This document shows, piece by piece, positions 33,890 through 42,281 of a stretch of 64,000 bases of DNA; the stretch's first letter is position 1; each line of letters opens with the position of its first letter. Made by a program: the position numbers and the translations under genes. Location of the stretch: the NCBI GenBank assembly GCA_029781115.1, contig JAKOXG010000009.1:62001-126000 (forward strand), in the 5' to 3' direction. The DNA comes from Candidatus Cloacimonadota bacterium. Lineage in GTDB: Bacteria > Cloacimonadota > Cloacimonadia > Cloacimonadales > Cloacimonadaceae. Below the pieces are notes generated by a model. The model made no database searches and was not told the DNA's origin. It saw only the letters and a program-made list of their open reading frames with translations.

Positions 33890-34876
33890 ATGTCCATAGA
33901 AGATGTACACCAGCATGTATTGGACAGCTCCGCCATTTTGGATGAGGTGTTTAGCGAGATTGGCACTGTGATCGTGGGGCAGGAGCACATCCTCCGCAGG
34001 CTGATCATCGGTATATTGGTCAATGGACATGTCTTGATCGAGGGAGTTCCCGGCTTGGCCAAAACCTTGATCGTAAGCACATTGGCTGCTGTCTTTGATG
34101 CTGAAAACAAGCGCATCCAATTCACGCCTGATCTCTTGCCTGCCGACATCACAGGCACTCTGATCTACGACCAACGCAGTGGGGAATTCAAGCCCAAGAA
34201 AGGGCCTATCTTCAGCAACTTTATCCTGGCGGATGAGATCAACCGCGCACCCTCAAAGGTTCAGAGCGCACTGCTGGAAGCCATGCAGGAGCGCCAGGTA
34301 ACCATCGGTGATCACAGCTACAACCTTCCCTTCCCCTTCTTTGTGATGGCTACGCAAAACCCCATCGAGCAAGAAGGCACCTACCCTCTGCCCGAAGCTC
34401 AGGTGGATAGATTCCTCTTCAAACTCAAGATCGGCTACCCCAGTCTGCAAGAGGAGCGCCTCATCATCGACAGGATGGTAAACGATGACGAAATCAAGGT
34501 GAATAAAGTGCTCTCCCCCACTCACTTGGCTGAGATGCAGAAGGTGGTGAAGCTGATTTATATGGAGGATAAACTCAAGGACTATATCCTCAGCTTGGTG
34601 CATGCCACCAGGCATCCCGAACGCTTTGCCAAGATCAGCTCTCTCAACGGCTTGATCGAATATGGCGCCTCACCCAGAGCCAGCATCTTTATGGCGCGGG
34701 CAGCCAAGGCGCATGCCTATCTCGATCACCGTGCCTACGTGATCCCAGACGATATCAAAGCGATTGCCAGAGACATCCTCAGGCACAGAGTCATCCTTTC
34801 CTACGAGGCAGAAGCGGAAGAGCTCACCTCCGATGCCATCATCAACCGCATCCTGGACGAGGTCGAAGTTCCCTGA
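33890..34876 (+). CDS. MoxR-family AAA+ ATPase
   Basis: A 328-residue MoxR ATPase, first gene of the Bat operon. Walker A is GVPGLAKT (52-59), Walker B FILADEINRAP, and sensor 1 MATQNPIEQEGTYPLPEAQ, a MoxR hallmark. MoxR proteins act as chaperone-like partners for VWA-domain proteins, here BatA and BatB. AAGGAG precedes the start. The DUF58 gene follows after 17 bases. Confidence 0.93.
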   Translation: MSIEDVHQHVLDSSAILDEVFSEIGTVIVGQEHILRRLIIGILVNGHVLIEGVPGLAKTLIVSTLAAVFDAENKRIQFTPDLLPADITGTLIYDQRSGEFKPKKGPIFSNFILADEINRAPSKVQSALLEAMQERQVTIGDHSYNLPFPFFVMATQNPIEQEGTYPLPEAQVDRFLFKLKIGYPSLQEERLIIDRMVNDDEIKVNKVLSPTHLAEMQKVVKLIYMEDKLKDYILSLVHATRHPERFAKISSLNGLIEYGASPRASIFMARAAKAHAYLDHRAYVIPDDIKAIARDILRHRVILSYEAEAEELTSDAIINRILDEVEVP

Positions 34877-34893
34877 AGGAAGGGGAAGCAATC

Positions 34894-35784
34894 TTGCTCA
34901 CCCGCACTCCCGCTGAGATCCTGAGAAGGATACACAAGATAGAGATCCACAGCCGCAGAAAGGTCTCTGAGGCTTTCAGTGGCGAATATCACTCCAGCTT
35001 CAAGGGGCAAGGCCTGGAGTTTTCCGAGCTGCGGGAATATCAATATGGAGACTGCCATCGCAATATAGACTGGAACGTGAGCGCCCGCTTGGGTTCGCCT
35101 TACGTGAAGCTCTACGTGGAGACGCGGGAACTGAATGTGGTATTTCTGGTGGACGTCTCCGCATCGCTCAGCTTTGGCACCAGAGTAATGCTCAAAAAGG
35201 AGAAGCAGGCAGAGCTGGTAGCCCTGCTGGCCTTCTCAGCTCTTTCCAACAACGATAAGGTGGGCATGATCATGTTTTCAGATCTGCCGGAAAAGTATCT
35301 CCCACCGCGCAAAGGACGCAACCGAGCCCTGCAGATGCTGCGTGACATCCTCTATTACAAGCCCCAAAACACACGCACCAACCTCGCTGCTGCCTTTGAA
35401 TATGCCAACCTCATCCTCAAAAAGCGCAGCATCATCTTTGTGCTTTCAGACTTTGCGGACAAGGATTTCATCGACCCCCTGGCTATCCTCGCCAGACGCC
35501 ACGATGTGGTGGCTCTGCAGGTGTTGGATGAAGCAGAACGGCAGCTGCCCAAAGCCGGCATCCTCAATCTCTATGATCCCGAAACCGGCTTTGCCATGCA
35601 TGTAAACAGCTCTGATCCCTTCTTGAGAAGCAGATATAAAGCCTCTTTTGATGCCGAGCAGAAAGCACTGAGCAAAGAGCTCAAGCGCGCCAAGGTGGAT
35701 CACCTGTGCTTTTACCCCTCAGATGAGGTGAGCCACATCCTCAGAGAGTTCTTCCAAAAGCGCAAACGCATGCGGGGTGCCTGA
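34894..35784 (+). CDS. DUF58 domain protein of the Bat operon
   Basis: A 296-residue DUF58 protein that starts with TTG, supported by AAGGAAGGGG just upstream. The conserved motif FSELREYQYGDCHRNIDWNVSARLG is followed by a VWA-like fold with VFLVDVSASLSFG. DUF58 proteins always neighbour MoxR ATPases and are taken to be adaptors or substrates. The stop is immediately followed by the ATG of the next gene. Confidence 0.92.
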   Translation: MLTRTPAEILRRIHKIEIHSRRKVSEAFSGEYHSSFKGQGLEFSELREYQYGDCHRNIDWNVSARLGSPYVKLYVETRELNVVFLVDVSASLSFGTRVMLKKEKQAELVALLAFSALSNNDKVGMIMFSDLPEKYLPPRKGRNRALQMLRDILYYKPQNTRTNLAAAFEYANLILKKRSIIFVLSDFADKDFIDPLAILARRHDVVALQVLDEAERQLPKAGILNLYDPETGFAMHVNSSDPFLRSRYKASFDAEQKALSKELKRAKVDHLCFYPSDEVSHILREFFQKRKRMRGA

Positions 35785-36714
35785 ATGAAGAGAATCCTTG
35801 CTTTGCTGGTATTGATAGGCCTTAGCTGCCTGCTACTGGCAGACGCAAACATCATCCAAAGCTTGGAAAACGACGATGACCTCAGCGTGGGAGACCGCTT
35901 TCACCTCAACCTCAGGGCCGAATATGCCCTCAACAAAGTAGTGGTGCCAGACACACTGACAAACTTCAAGGTGATAGAGGTCAAACGCATCACGGAAGCA
36001 GGTTTGCCGGCTCACTTCAGACTCACCATCGTGCCATTGCTCCCCGGTTATCACAGCTTTCCATCCCTGCAAGTGCAGCCGGTGGATAGCGGCAATCCCA
36101 TCGCCTACACGGATCGTTTCCGCATCAATATCGTGCCTGTGAGAGCGGAATCGGACACTACTCTGGTGGACATCAAAGCACCGCTCAAGTATCCCTACCA
36201 AAGCCCGGCCTGGCTCTATATCTTGGCGCTGGTTCTGCTGCTGGTATCAACCCTCCTCTTCTTTTGGTTTGGACGCAAGAAACGGGAACCGGAACAGATC
36301 AAACCAACCCCAGCACCAGCACCCAAGCTGCCAAACTGGAAGAAAGCGCTGGAGAAACTTATCGCCCTGCAGGAAAGAGACCTGCTGAGCAGGGATATGA
36401 CAATCCAACACCACTACGAGCTTTCATGGATTCTGAGGGAATTCATCATGTATGAATACCGCATCGCTGCACTGGAGATGACCACCTTTGAGATCAGAGA
36501 AGCCATCAGCAGGGTAGGCATCCTGAAAGCTGACGAAGTTAACCGCTTTTTGACCTTCTGTGACATGGCCAAATTTGCCAAGCACAAGCCCAGCCCCGAA
36601 GAGACCAAAGCCATGGAAGAGTGGCTCAAAAACTATCTGCTGGCCTTTGAGGTGATCGAGGCACAGAAGCTGCTCAACAAGCCTCAGGGAGAGATCAATG
36701 CTGCAAATCGCTAA
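35785..36714 (+). CDS. Bat-operon membrane protein (DUF4381-like)
   Basis: A 309-residue protein with a signal peptide (MKRILALLVLIGLSCLLLAD), a beta-rich extracytoplasmic domain (about 25-125) and a single transmembrane helix (WLYILALVLLLVSTLLFFWF, about 143-164). A cytoplasmic helical tail (about 185-300) has the YELSWILREFIMYEY segment found in proteins that sit between DUF58 and BatA genes in Bacteroidota. It is probably a scaffold of the Bat membrane complex. It overlaps batA by 17 bases. Confidence 0.8.
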   Translation: MKRILALLVLIGLSCLLLADANIIQSLENDDDLSVGDRFHLNLRAEYALNKVVVPDTLTNFKVIEVKRITEAGLPAHFRLTIVPLLPGYHSFPSLQVQPVDSGNPIAYTDRFRINIVPVRAESDTTLVDIKAPLKYPYQSPAWLYILALVLLLVSTLLFFWFGRKKREPEQIKPTPAPAPKLPNWKKALEKLIALQERDLLSRDMTIQHHYELSWILREFIMYEYRIAALEMTTFEIREAISRVGILKADEVNRFLTFCDMAKFAKHKPSPEETKAMEEWLKNYLLAFEVIEAQKLLNKPQGEINAANR

Positions 36715-37696
36715 ACCCTGGCTGCTGCTCACCCTGCTGTTTATCCCGCTGTATTGGCTCATCAAGCGTTACCACACCAAAAAGCACCAATTGCGCCTGC
36801 CCTTCCCCAAGCTGATGGAAATCTCCATGCTTTCCGGCTCCGGCAGGTATTGGGCTTACTTCTACCCCGTTTTGCGCAGTCTCATCCTCTTAGCCTTGGT
36901 CTTGGCGCTGATTCAACCCCGCTTCGGTCGCGGCATCAAAGATAGCAGCAACGCGGGCGTAGACATAGTCCTCGCTTTAGACATCAGCGGCTCCATGTTG
37001 GCAGAAGATTTCAAGCCTACAAACCGCCTCAAAGCCGCTGTAAATGTGGCAGAACAGATGGTGAAGCAGCGCCCCAACGACCGCTTTTCTCTGGTAGCCT
37101 TCAGCGAATATGCCCTCACGCAAAGCCCTCTCACCTTTGACCACGCCGCTGTGTTAGACCAACTGGGCAAGCTGGAAGTCAATCTGCAAGCTTCCGGCAC
37201 CGCCATCGGAATGGGACTGGCAAAATCTGTCGCCCGGCTCAAAAGCAGCCAAGCCAAGAGCAAGGTGATTATCCTGATCACAGACGGTGTCAATAATACC
37301 GGTGAGATCGATCCCATCAGCGCAGCACACATGGCTGGAGCTCACAAGATCAAGGTCTATCCCATCGGCGTAGGTAGCGGTGGCTTGGTGGATTTCCCTT
37401 TTTCAGACCCTATCTTTGGCAAGACATATCGCAAGACCTATATTGAGCTTGATATGCACACCCTGGATCGCATTGCCCAGATCACGGGCACCAAGCAAGC
37501 ATCCATGGCCACCAATAGTCACGAATTGTCAGAAATCATGTCCCAGATCGATGAGATGGAAAAGACGGATTACCAGGTGCGTCTCAACTACATCTACAGC
37601 GAAAGGTTTATGTGGTTCCTCTGGATCGCCTTCTGTCTGCTCGTGATTGAAATCTTTTGCCGGCTATATCTTAAGCCCGTGCTGCCGGAGCTGTGA
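36698..37696 (+). CDS. batA: BatA, VWA-domain membrane protein
   Basis: A 332-residue protein with N-terminal membrane helices (8-21 and about 55-73), a von Willebrand A domain with an intact MIDAS start DISGS (D95, S97, S99), and a C-terminal membrane helix (RFMWFLWIAFCLLVIEIF). It matches BatA/aerotolerance proteins. MIDAS metal binding implies ligand-dependent contact with partner proteins in the Bat complex. It overlaps the preceding gene and batB. Confidence 0.92.
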   Translation: MLQIAKPWLLLTLLFIPLYWLIKRYHTKKHQLRLPFPKLMEISMLSGSGRYWAYFYPVLRSLILLALVLALIQPRFGRGIKDSSNAGVDIVLALDISGSMLAEDFKPTNRLKAAVNVAEQMVKQRPNDRFSLVAFSEYALTQSPLTFDHAAVLDQLGKLEVNLQASGTAIGMGLAKSVARLKSSQAKSKVIILITDGVNNTGEIDPISAAHMAGAHKIKVYPIGVGSGGLVDFPFSDPIFGKTYRKTYIELDMHTLDRIAQITGTKQASMATNSHELSEIMSQIDEMEKTDYQVRLNYIYSERFMWFLWIAFCLLVIEIFCRLYLKPVLPEL

Positions 37697-38670
37697 TGCA
37701 ACTGATCAACCCTCAGCTCAGCTTTCTCTTTTTGGTGGTGTTAGTCGCTCTGCTGCTGCTTTTCTTCAGCAACAGACGCCGCCGTAAACGCATGGCGCAG
37801 TATGCCGATGAACACATCACCAGCCACTACATGGCGGACATCTCACCCTTCAACTCGCTGATGAAGAAGCTGCTGCTCATCCTGGCTCTCGCTTTCATCA
37901 TCATGGCCTTGATCAGGCCGCAATGGGACCACGAAACCCGTGAAACCCAAAACCTCGGCCTTGACATCATCTTCTGCGTAGACATCTCGCGCAGCATGGA
38001 CGCCCAAGACGTCTCTCCTTCCCGCCTCGAACTGGCTAAATTGCTACTGCAATCACTGCTGGAAAAGATGGAGTCAGATCGTGTGGGCATCATCACTTTT
38101 GCCGGCTTGGCCTCGCTGGAATGCCCACTCACCGATGATCACAGCAGTGCCAGGATGGTGCTCAACAGCCTCAGCACTGCAGACGCCATCCGTGAAGGCA
38201 GCAACATGCAGGACGCCATCAATGTAGCAGAGAAGGCCTTTTACGCCGCATCTGGAAATGGAGTCCTGGTGTTGGTCTCAGACGGTGAGGATTTGGAAGG
38301 CTTTTCCGCGGGCAGGGTCTCACGTTTAGCCGCCAGCGGGATCAAGGTCTTCACCCTCAGCGTAGGAACCGAAGCAGGCACCGTGGTCTATCACCCCGTC
38401 CTCAACGAAGAAGCCTTCACGCGGGCAAACCTGGAAAACATGCAGAAGATCGCCTCCTTGGGCGGAGGCAACCACTATAGCGTGAGTGCGTCGGAATCCG
38501 CCTCCGAGATGATCCTGACCGGGCTCAGAGAAGGCAGCCAGGCAGAGCTGCGCTCAAACCTGATCAGCGGCCTGAAAGAGCAATACCACATCTTTGCCTT
38601 TATCGCCCTGGTTTTACTCATCGTCGAGAGCCTCATCATCCCCTTCAAGCCCAAAACAAAGCCATCATGA
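37696..38670 (+). CDS. batB: BatB, VWA-domain membrane protein
   Basis: A second VWA protein of 324 residues. A GTG at 37693 is in frame, but the ATG at 37696, overlapping the batA stop as TGATG, is the more likely start. Two membrane helices precede the VWA domain, whose MIDAS reads DISRS (D97, S99, S101 counting from the GTG). A last helix (YHIFAFIALVLLIVESLII) closes the protein. The stop overlaps the next ATG as ATGA. Confidence 0.92.
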   Translation: MQLINPQLSFLFLVVLVALLLLFFSNRRRRKRMAQYADEHITSHYMADISPFNSLMKKLLLILALAFIIMALIRPQWDHETRETQNLGLDIIFCVDISRSMDAQDVSPSRLELAKLLLQSLLEKMESDRVGIITFAGLASLECPLTDDHSSARMVLNSLSTADAIREGSNMQDAINVAEKAFYAASGNGVLVLVSDGEDLEGFSAGRVSRLAASGIKVFTLSVGTEAGTVVYHPVLNEEAFTRANLENMQKIASLGGGNHYSVSASESASEMILTGLREGSQAELRSNLISGLKEQYHIFAFIALVLLIVESLIIPFKPKTKPS

Positions 38671-39263
38671 AAAAGCTCAAACCTGCCCAAAAGATAGTGC
38701 TGATCTGCTTTGCGGTCATCTTGCTATTGCTGTGTGCCGAGCTGTTACTGCGTCCCCGTGCCAGCAAAAACACCCTCGCCACTCTGCTCTACAATTGGCA
38801 GAAATACCGCTCCGCAAGCAAGATCTGGGATCCTTTGGCAGAGGAGCATGACTCTGATGCCATCCCCAAAGGAAACGCAGCCAAGGCACGCTATAGACAG
38901 GGTGATTATGACAGTGCTGACCAGCTCTTGGATGAGGCCTTGAAAGACAAAGAACTCGCTCAGCTTCACTACGACAGAGGCAATGCTCAGTATCGCAAGG
39001 ATGACCTGGACAAGGCTTTAGAGAGCTACAAGGCGGCGATGCTGGCCGATCCTGATGACCAGGACGCCAAGAGCAATTATGAGCTGGTGCTCAATCGCAA
39101 GGGCTACAAAAAACCACAGAAAGAGGATCACGAGGAAGATCGGGAGCAGGACACACCTCAGAACGACTATGACAACACGCTCAATGCCCTGGACGAACAG
39201 GAATCCTTAGACCGGCAAAAGCAGGAACATCAAGCCCAAATCCCCAAGGAGAGATGGTGGTGA
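38667..39263 (+). CDS. batC: BatC, TPR membrane protein
   Basis: A 198-residue protein with one N-terminal membrane helix (IVLICFAVILLLLCAELLL). TPR units at about 70-140 (KARYRQGDYDSADQLLDEAL; LHYDRGNAQYRKDDLDKALE; YKAAMLADPDDQDAKSNYEL) are followed by a highly charged tail rich in Glu, Asp, Lys and Gln. This is the usual BatC layout. It overlaps batB by four bases and batD by ten. Confidence 0.9.
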   Translation: MKKLKPAQKIVLICFAVILLLLCAELLLRPRASKNTLATLLYNWQKYRSASKIWDPLAEEHDSDAIPKGNAAKARYRQGDYDSADQLLDEALKDKELAQLHYDRGNAQYRKDDLDKALESYKAAMLADPDDQDAKSNYELVLNRKGYKKPQKEDHEEDREQDTPQNDYDNTLNALDEQESLDRQKQEHQAQIPKERWW

Positions 39264-40990
39264 AGAAGCTCTTACCCTTGCTGATCCTGATGCTGTGCCA
39301 GTCTGCCCTCCAAGCCCAGCCCAACGTGAGCGTGAAAAGCTCGGTAAACAAGCATACCCTCTATCTCTCAGACACCTTGGTGCATACCGTGCGCATCACC
39401 ACGGATTCAAATCACAATATCCCCGCTCCTGCCGCACCCGTAGTAGACGGCCTCAGATTGATCAATCAAAGCAGCTCCACAGAATCCAGAATGAGCATCG
39501 TGAACATGAAATACGAGCGCAGCATCGTCTACAACTACCTCTTTTATTACAAACCCACGCGCACCGGTCGTATCACCATCCCTCAAACCAAGGTCACGGT
39601 CAAAAACACCGTCTATTACAGCCAATCCATCACAGTAGAGGTCGTCGCCGGTGGCGGCTCCTCTCCTTCAACCGATCCCTACGATCCTTTTGGTATGTAT
39701 GAAGACACCCCCATGCCAGAGGGAGAATCCTTTGTGATGCCCATTCCCGAAGCCAAAAGCGTCTTTGTGGGCGAACCGGTGATAGTGGCCTATTATCTCT
39801 ATACCACGCAGGAAGTTCGCTCGCTCAACCTCACCGAAGAGAAGGATTTTGAGGGCTATGGGAAGTCGCTCTATGAACAGCCCCAAAACCTCAGTTTTGA
39901 GCGTGTCAACTACCGCCAACAGAGCTTCAAGCGCAGCCTGCTCAAGAAGATGGTGCTCTATCCCCATCTGGCCAAGCAGATTCAGGTTCCCCAGTTGGTA
40001 GGCTCCATTCGCTACCTGCGCTATGGCTTCCAAAACCGTGGCTTTCGGTCTGAACCCGCCCATATCCAGGTCAAGGAACTGCCCCCGGGCGCACCCAAGG
40101 GCTATACCGGCGCCGTCGGGGTGTTCAATCTCAGCCAGAGGTTATCCGATCAAACTCTCAAGCTCGGCGAAGCCGTCGTGCTCACCATTCAGATCAACGG
40201 CAAAGGCAATTTCAATCAATTCACCGCCCCCAAATATCAGTCCACACCCGCATTTCAGGTATCCACACCCAAAATCAAAGACCAGCTCACTTCTGGCATC
40301 AAAGGCGTGCGGCTTTTGCAATACACCATCATCCCCAAGGTCAAAGGCGATATCAAGCTCCCTGCCTTCAAGTTTTCTTGGCTGGATTCCAAGACGGGTA
40401 AATACATGAGCTTCAGCACCAAAGAGCAGACCCTCAACGTGAAGCCCGGCTCAGCCAGCCCCGGTTCCCAACCCTCCAAGACCTTGAAAGAGCTGCAAAT
40501 GCTGGGGCTCAGCGGCAAGACCAGCTACCAAAACCAAGACCCCATCTACCTCAGCTGGTGGTTTTGGCTCATCCTCGCTCTCATCTTGCTCAGCCTCATC
40601 CCTTCCCTCTATCTGCACAATCAGCGCAGACAAAAGGCCAAAGACCCCAAGAAATGGCAGAGCAAACAGCTGCAGCTCACCCTCAAACAAGAGCTGCACA
40701 GGGCTATTCAGGCTGCCCATGATAGAGACCCGGAGTTCTATCACATTGCCCAAAGTGCGATCCAAAACTACCTGAACACCAAATACGACCTCCCTGCCCA
40801 TCTTTGCCAGGCAGAGCTCATGGAAGCACTCGCCCAAAACGGCGTGGATGCCGAGCTGATCGCCTTGATCTCATCCTTTTTCACCCAAATCCAAGCTGCC
40901 AGATATGCCCCCGCTACTCATGAGCAGGACCACTTCCAGCAGCTTGCCAAGACTTTTGAGCAGATCGTAACTGCATTGGAGCAAGCATGA
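39254..40990 (+). CDS. batD: BatD, oxygen-tolerance family protein
   Basis: A 578-residue protein with a signal peptide (LLPLLILMLCQSALQAQ). A long extracytoplasmic region of beta-sandwich domains includes the BatD signatures DTLVHTVRITTDSN and LINQSSSTES. One membrane helix lies at about 435-452 (WWFWLILALILLSLIPSLYL), and the cytoplasmic tail is helical. GTG at 39260 is an alternative start. BatD is the largest exposed partner of the Bat complex. Confidence 0.9.
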   Translation: MVVKKLLPLLILMLCQSALQAQPNVSVKSSVNKHTLYLSDTLVHTVRITTDSNHNIPAPAAPVVDGLRLINQSSSTESRMSIVNMKYERSIVYNYLFYYKPTRTGRITIPQTKVTVKNTVYYSQSITVEVVAGGGSSPSTDPYDPFGMYEDTPMPEGESFVMPIPEAKSVFVGEPVIVAYYLYTTQEVRSLNLTEEKDFEGYGKSLYEQPQNLSFERVNYRQQSFKRSLLKKMVLYPHLAKQIQVPQLVGSIRYLRYGFQNRGFRSEPAHIQVKELPPGAPKGYTGAVGVFNLSQRLSDQTLKLGEAVVLTIQINGKGNFNQFTAPKYQSTPAFQVSTPKIKDQLTSGIKGVRLLQYTIIPKVKGDIKLPAFKFSWLDSKTGKYMSFSTKEQTLNVKPGSASPGSQPSKTLKELQMLGLSGKTSYQNQDPIYLSWWFWLILALILLSLIPSLYLHNQRRQKAKDPKKWQSKQLQLTLKQELHRAIQAAHDRDPEFYHIAQSAIQNYLNTKYDLPAHLCQAELMEALAQNGVDAELIALISSFFTQIQAARYAPATHEQDHFQQLAKTFEQIVTALEQA

Positions 40991-41736
40991 AGCGCACCCT
41001 CTTTGCCCTCCTCCTTGTGCTTTGCATGGTAAGTTTAACAGCCCAAAACGCCATCAGTTCCTCCATCGTGGACTCCTCTGCGGTCAGTGAAGACCAGCTA
41101 CTGCTCTCGAAATTGGAAAAGATAGAGCAACAGGGCATCAAGGATGCCGATCTCTACTATGACATAGGCGTATGCCACCACCGCTTGGGCAACATCGGCT
41201 ACGCCACGCTCTATTACCTGCGCGCTTTGAATCTTAACAGCGCCCACCAAGCGAGTCAACACAACCTAAACGTATTGAAGAAGCTCAACCCCGAAGCCTT
41301 TGAGCCGGACAACCTCTATCTGCTCGAACTGCTAAAGCGCATCATCGCTTGGTTAAATTACCCCCGCTTGGCCGTTTTGATCCTGATCTTCACACTCTTT
41401 GTGGTGATTTGCATCAATTGGCTGCTCCACCTCAAACCCGACTCTGAAAAAGGCCCGCCCGTCTTGCTGCTCAGCCTCAGTTCGCTGTTTTTGCTCATCT
41501 TCGGCCTCGCTCTACCCCTCAAGATGCACAGTGTTAAAAATGATACCAGAGCCGTGGTCGTGAGCCCGCAAGCATCCGGTTTTATCTATGAAAAGCCCGA
41601 CGACAGCTCCACACCCATTCCCCAAGCGTCCATCGTGAAAATCATAGATCAACGCTCAGGCATCTATCAGGTGAGAACCCCATCTGGAGCCATTGTTTGG
41701 ATGAATGCAGACGACCTTGGGAAGGTAATGCCTTGA
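40987..41736 (+). CDS. batE: BatE, TPR and SH3-like membrane protein
   Basis: A 249-residue protein with a signal peptide (MKRTLFALLLVLCMVSLTAQ) and a TPR-like helical pair (LYYDIGVCHHRLGNIGYATLYYLRAL). Two membrane helices (LAVLILIFTLFVVICINWLL; VLLLSLSSLFLLIFGLAL) precede a C-terminal SH3b-like domain (AVVVSPQASGFIYEKPDDSS; YQVRTPSGAIVWMNADDLG). It is the last gene of the operon and overlaps batD as ATGA. Confidence 0.88.
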   Translation: MKRTLFALLLVLCMVSLTAQNAISSSIVDSSAVSEDQLLLSKLEKIEQQGIKDADLYYDIGVCHHRLGNIGYATLYYLRALNLNSAHQASQHNLNVLKKLNPEAFEPDNLYLLELLKRIIAWLNYPRLAVLILIFTLFVVICINWLLHLKPDSEKGPPVLLLSLSSLFLLIFGLALPLKMHSVKNDTRAVVVSPQASGFIYEKPDDSSTPIPQASIVKIIDQRSGIYQVRTPSGAIVWMNADDLGKVMP

Positions 41737-41866
41737 CGATGCAAGGTGCGGATACAGCTCATTTTAGCCCTGAGCAAAAGAAAAAGCTTGCCTTTAATGG
41801 CTATTCAGAAAATATGGCATACTAGATTGGAATTTTGTCCAAAACAGTTTAAGGAGCCTCACAGAA

Positions 41867-42235
41867 ATGTTTAAATTAGACGATGTACACTTGGAAGCAG
41901 CTCAAGCTATTGCAGCTGCACACAGAACCAAAAAGAGCTGCGACACCTGTTATGATCGTGGCTGGATAGGCGTGAGCGAGCAAAACCTTTTGGTGCTCTG
42001 CACGCGCTGTGTCGACATGGAAACCGCCATGGAAAAGTGGAAGGAATATGTGAGCCAGCATGAAGACCTCAAGGAACACTTTAGCGAGCTCTTTGAAGAG
42101 ACCGGTGTGGAAGACAAACAGGAGGATTCCGGCTCCGCTATGCCCACCAGAAACGAACACAGGAAAGACCACATCAAGGCCACTCAGACCTTTGTCCCCG
42201 GCCAAAAGCGCACCGGAAGAGCCAAAAAGATTTGA
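41867..42235 (+). CDS. small Cys-pair (zinc-ribbon-like) protein
   Basis: A 122-residue protein preceded by AAGGAG. Two CxxC pairs, CDTC (C25/C28) and CTRC (about C46/C49), suggest a bound zinc ion. The rest is a helical acidic segment (EKWKEYVSQHEDLKEHFSEL) and a basic tail ending GRAKKI. The family is not recognised. It lies 46 bases upstream of ileS and may share its transcript. Confidence 0.7.
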   Translation: MFKLDDVHLEAAQAIAAAHRTKKSCDTCYDRGWIGVSEQNLLVLCTRCVDMETAMEKWKEYVSQHEDLKEHFSELFEETGVEDKQEDSGSAMPTRNEHRKDHIKATQTFVPGQKRTGRAKKI

Positions 42236-42281
42236 ACAACCATAGAAAGTTAAACTACCAAGGATAGCGATAAAATCAGAC

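Noticed and set aside
33890-41736. MoxR/VWA cluster as a phage-defence module
   Set aside because: The full DUF58-BatA-BatB-BatC-BatD-BatE order identifies the Bat operon.
42236-42281. T-box leader for ileS
   Set aside because: Only 46 bases separate ileS from the previous gene, and neither a T-box motif nor a terminator hairpin is present.
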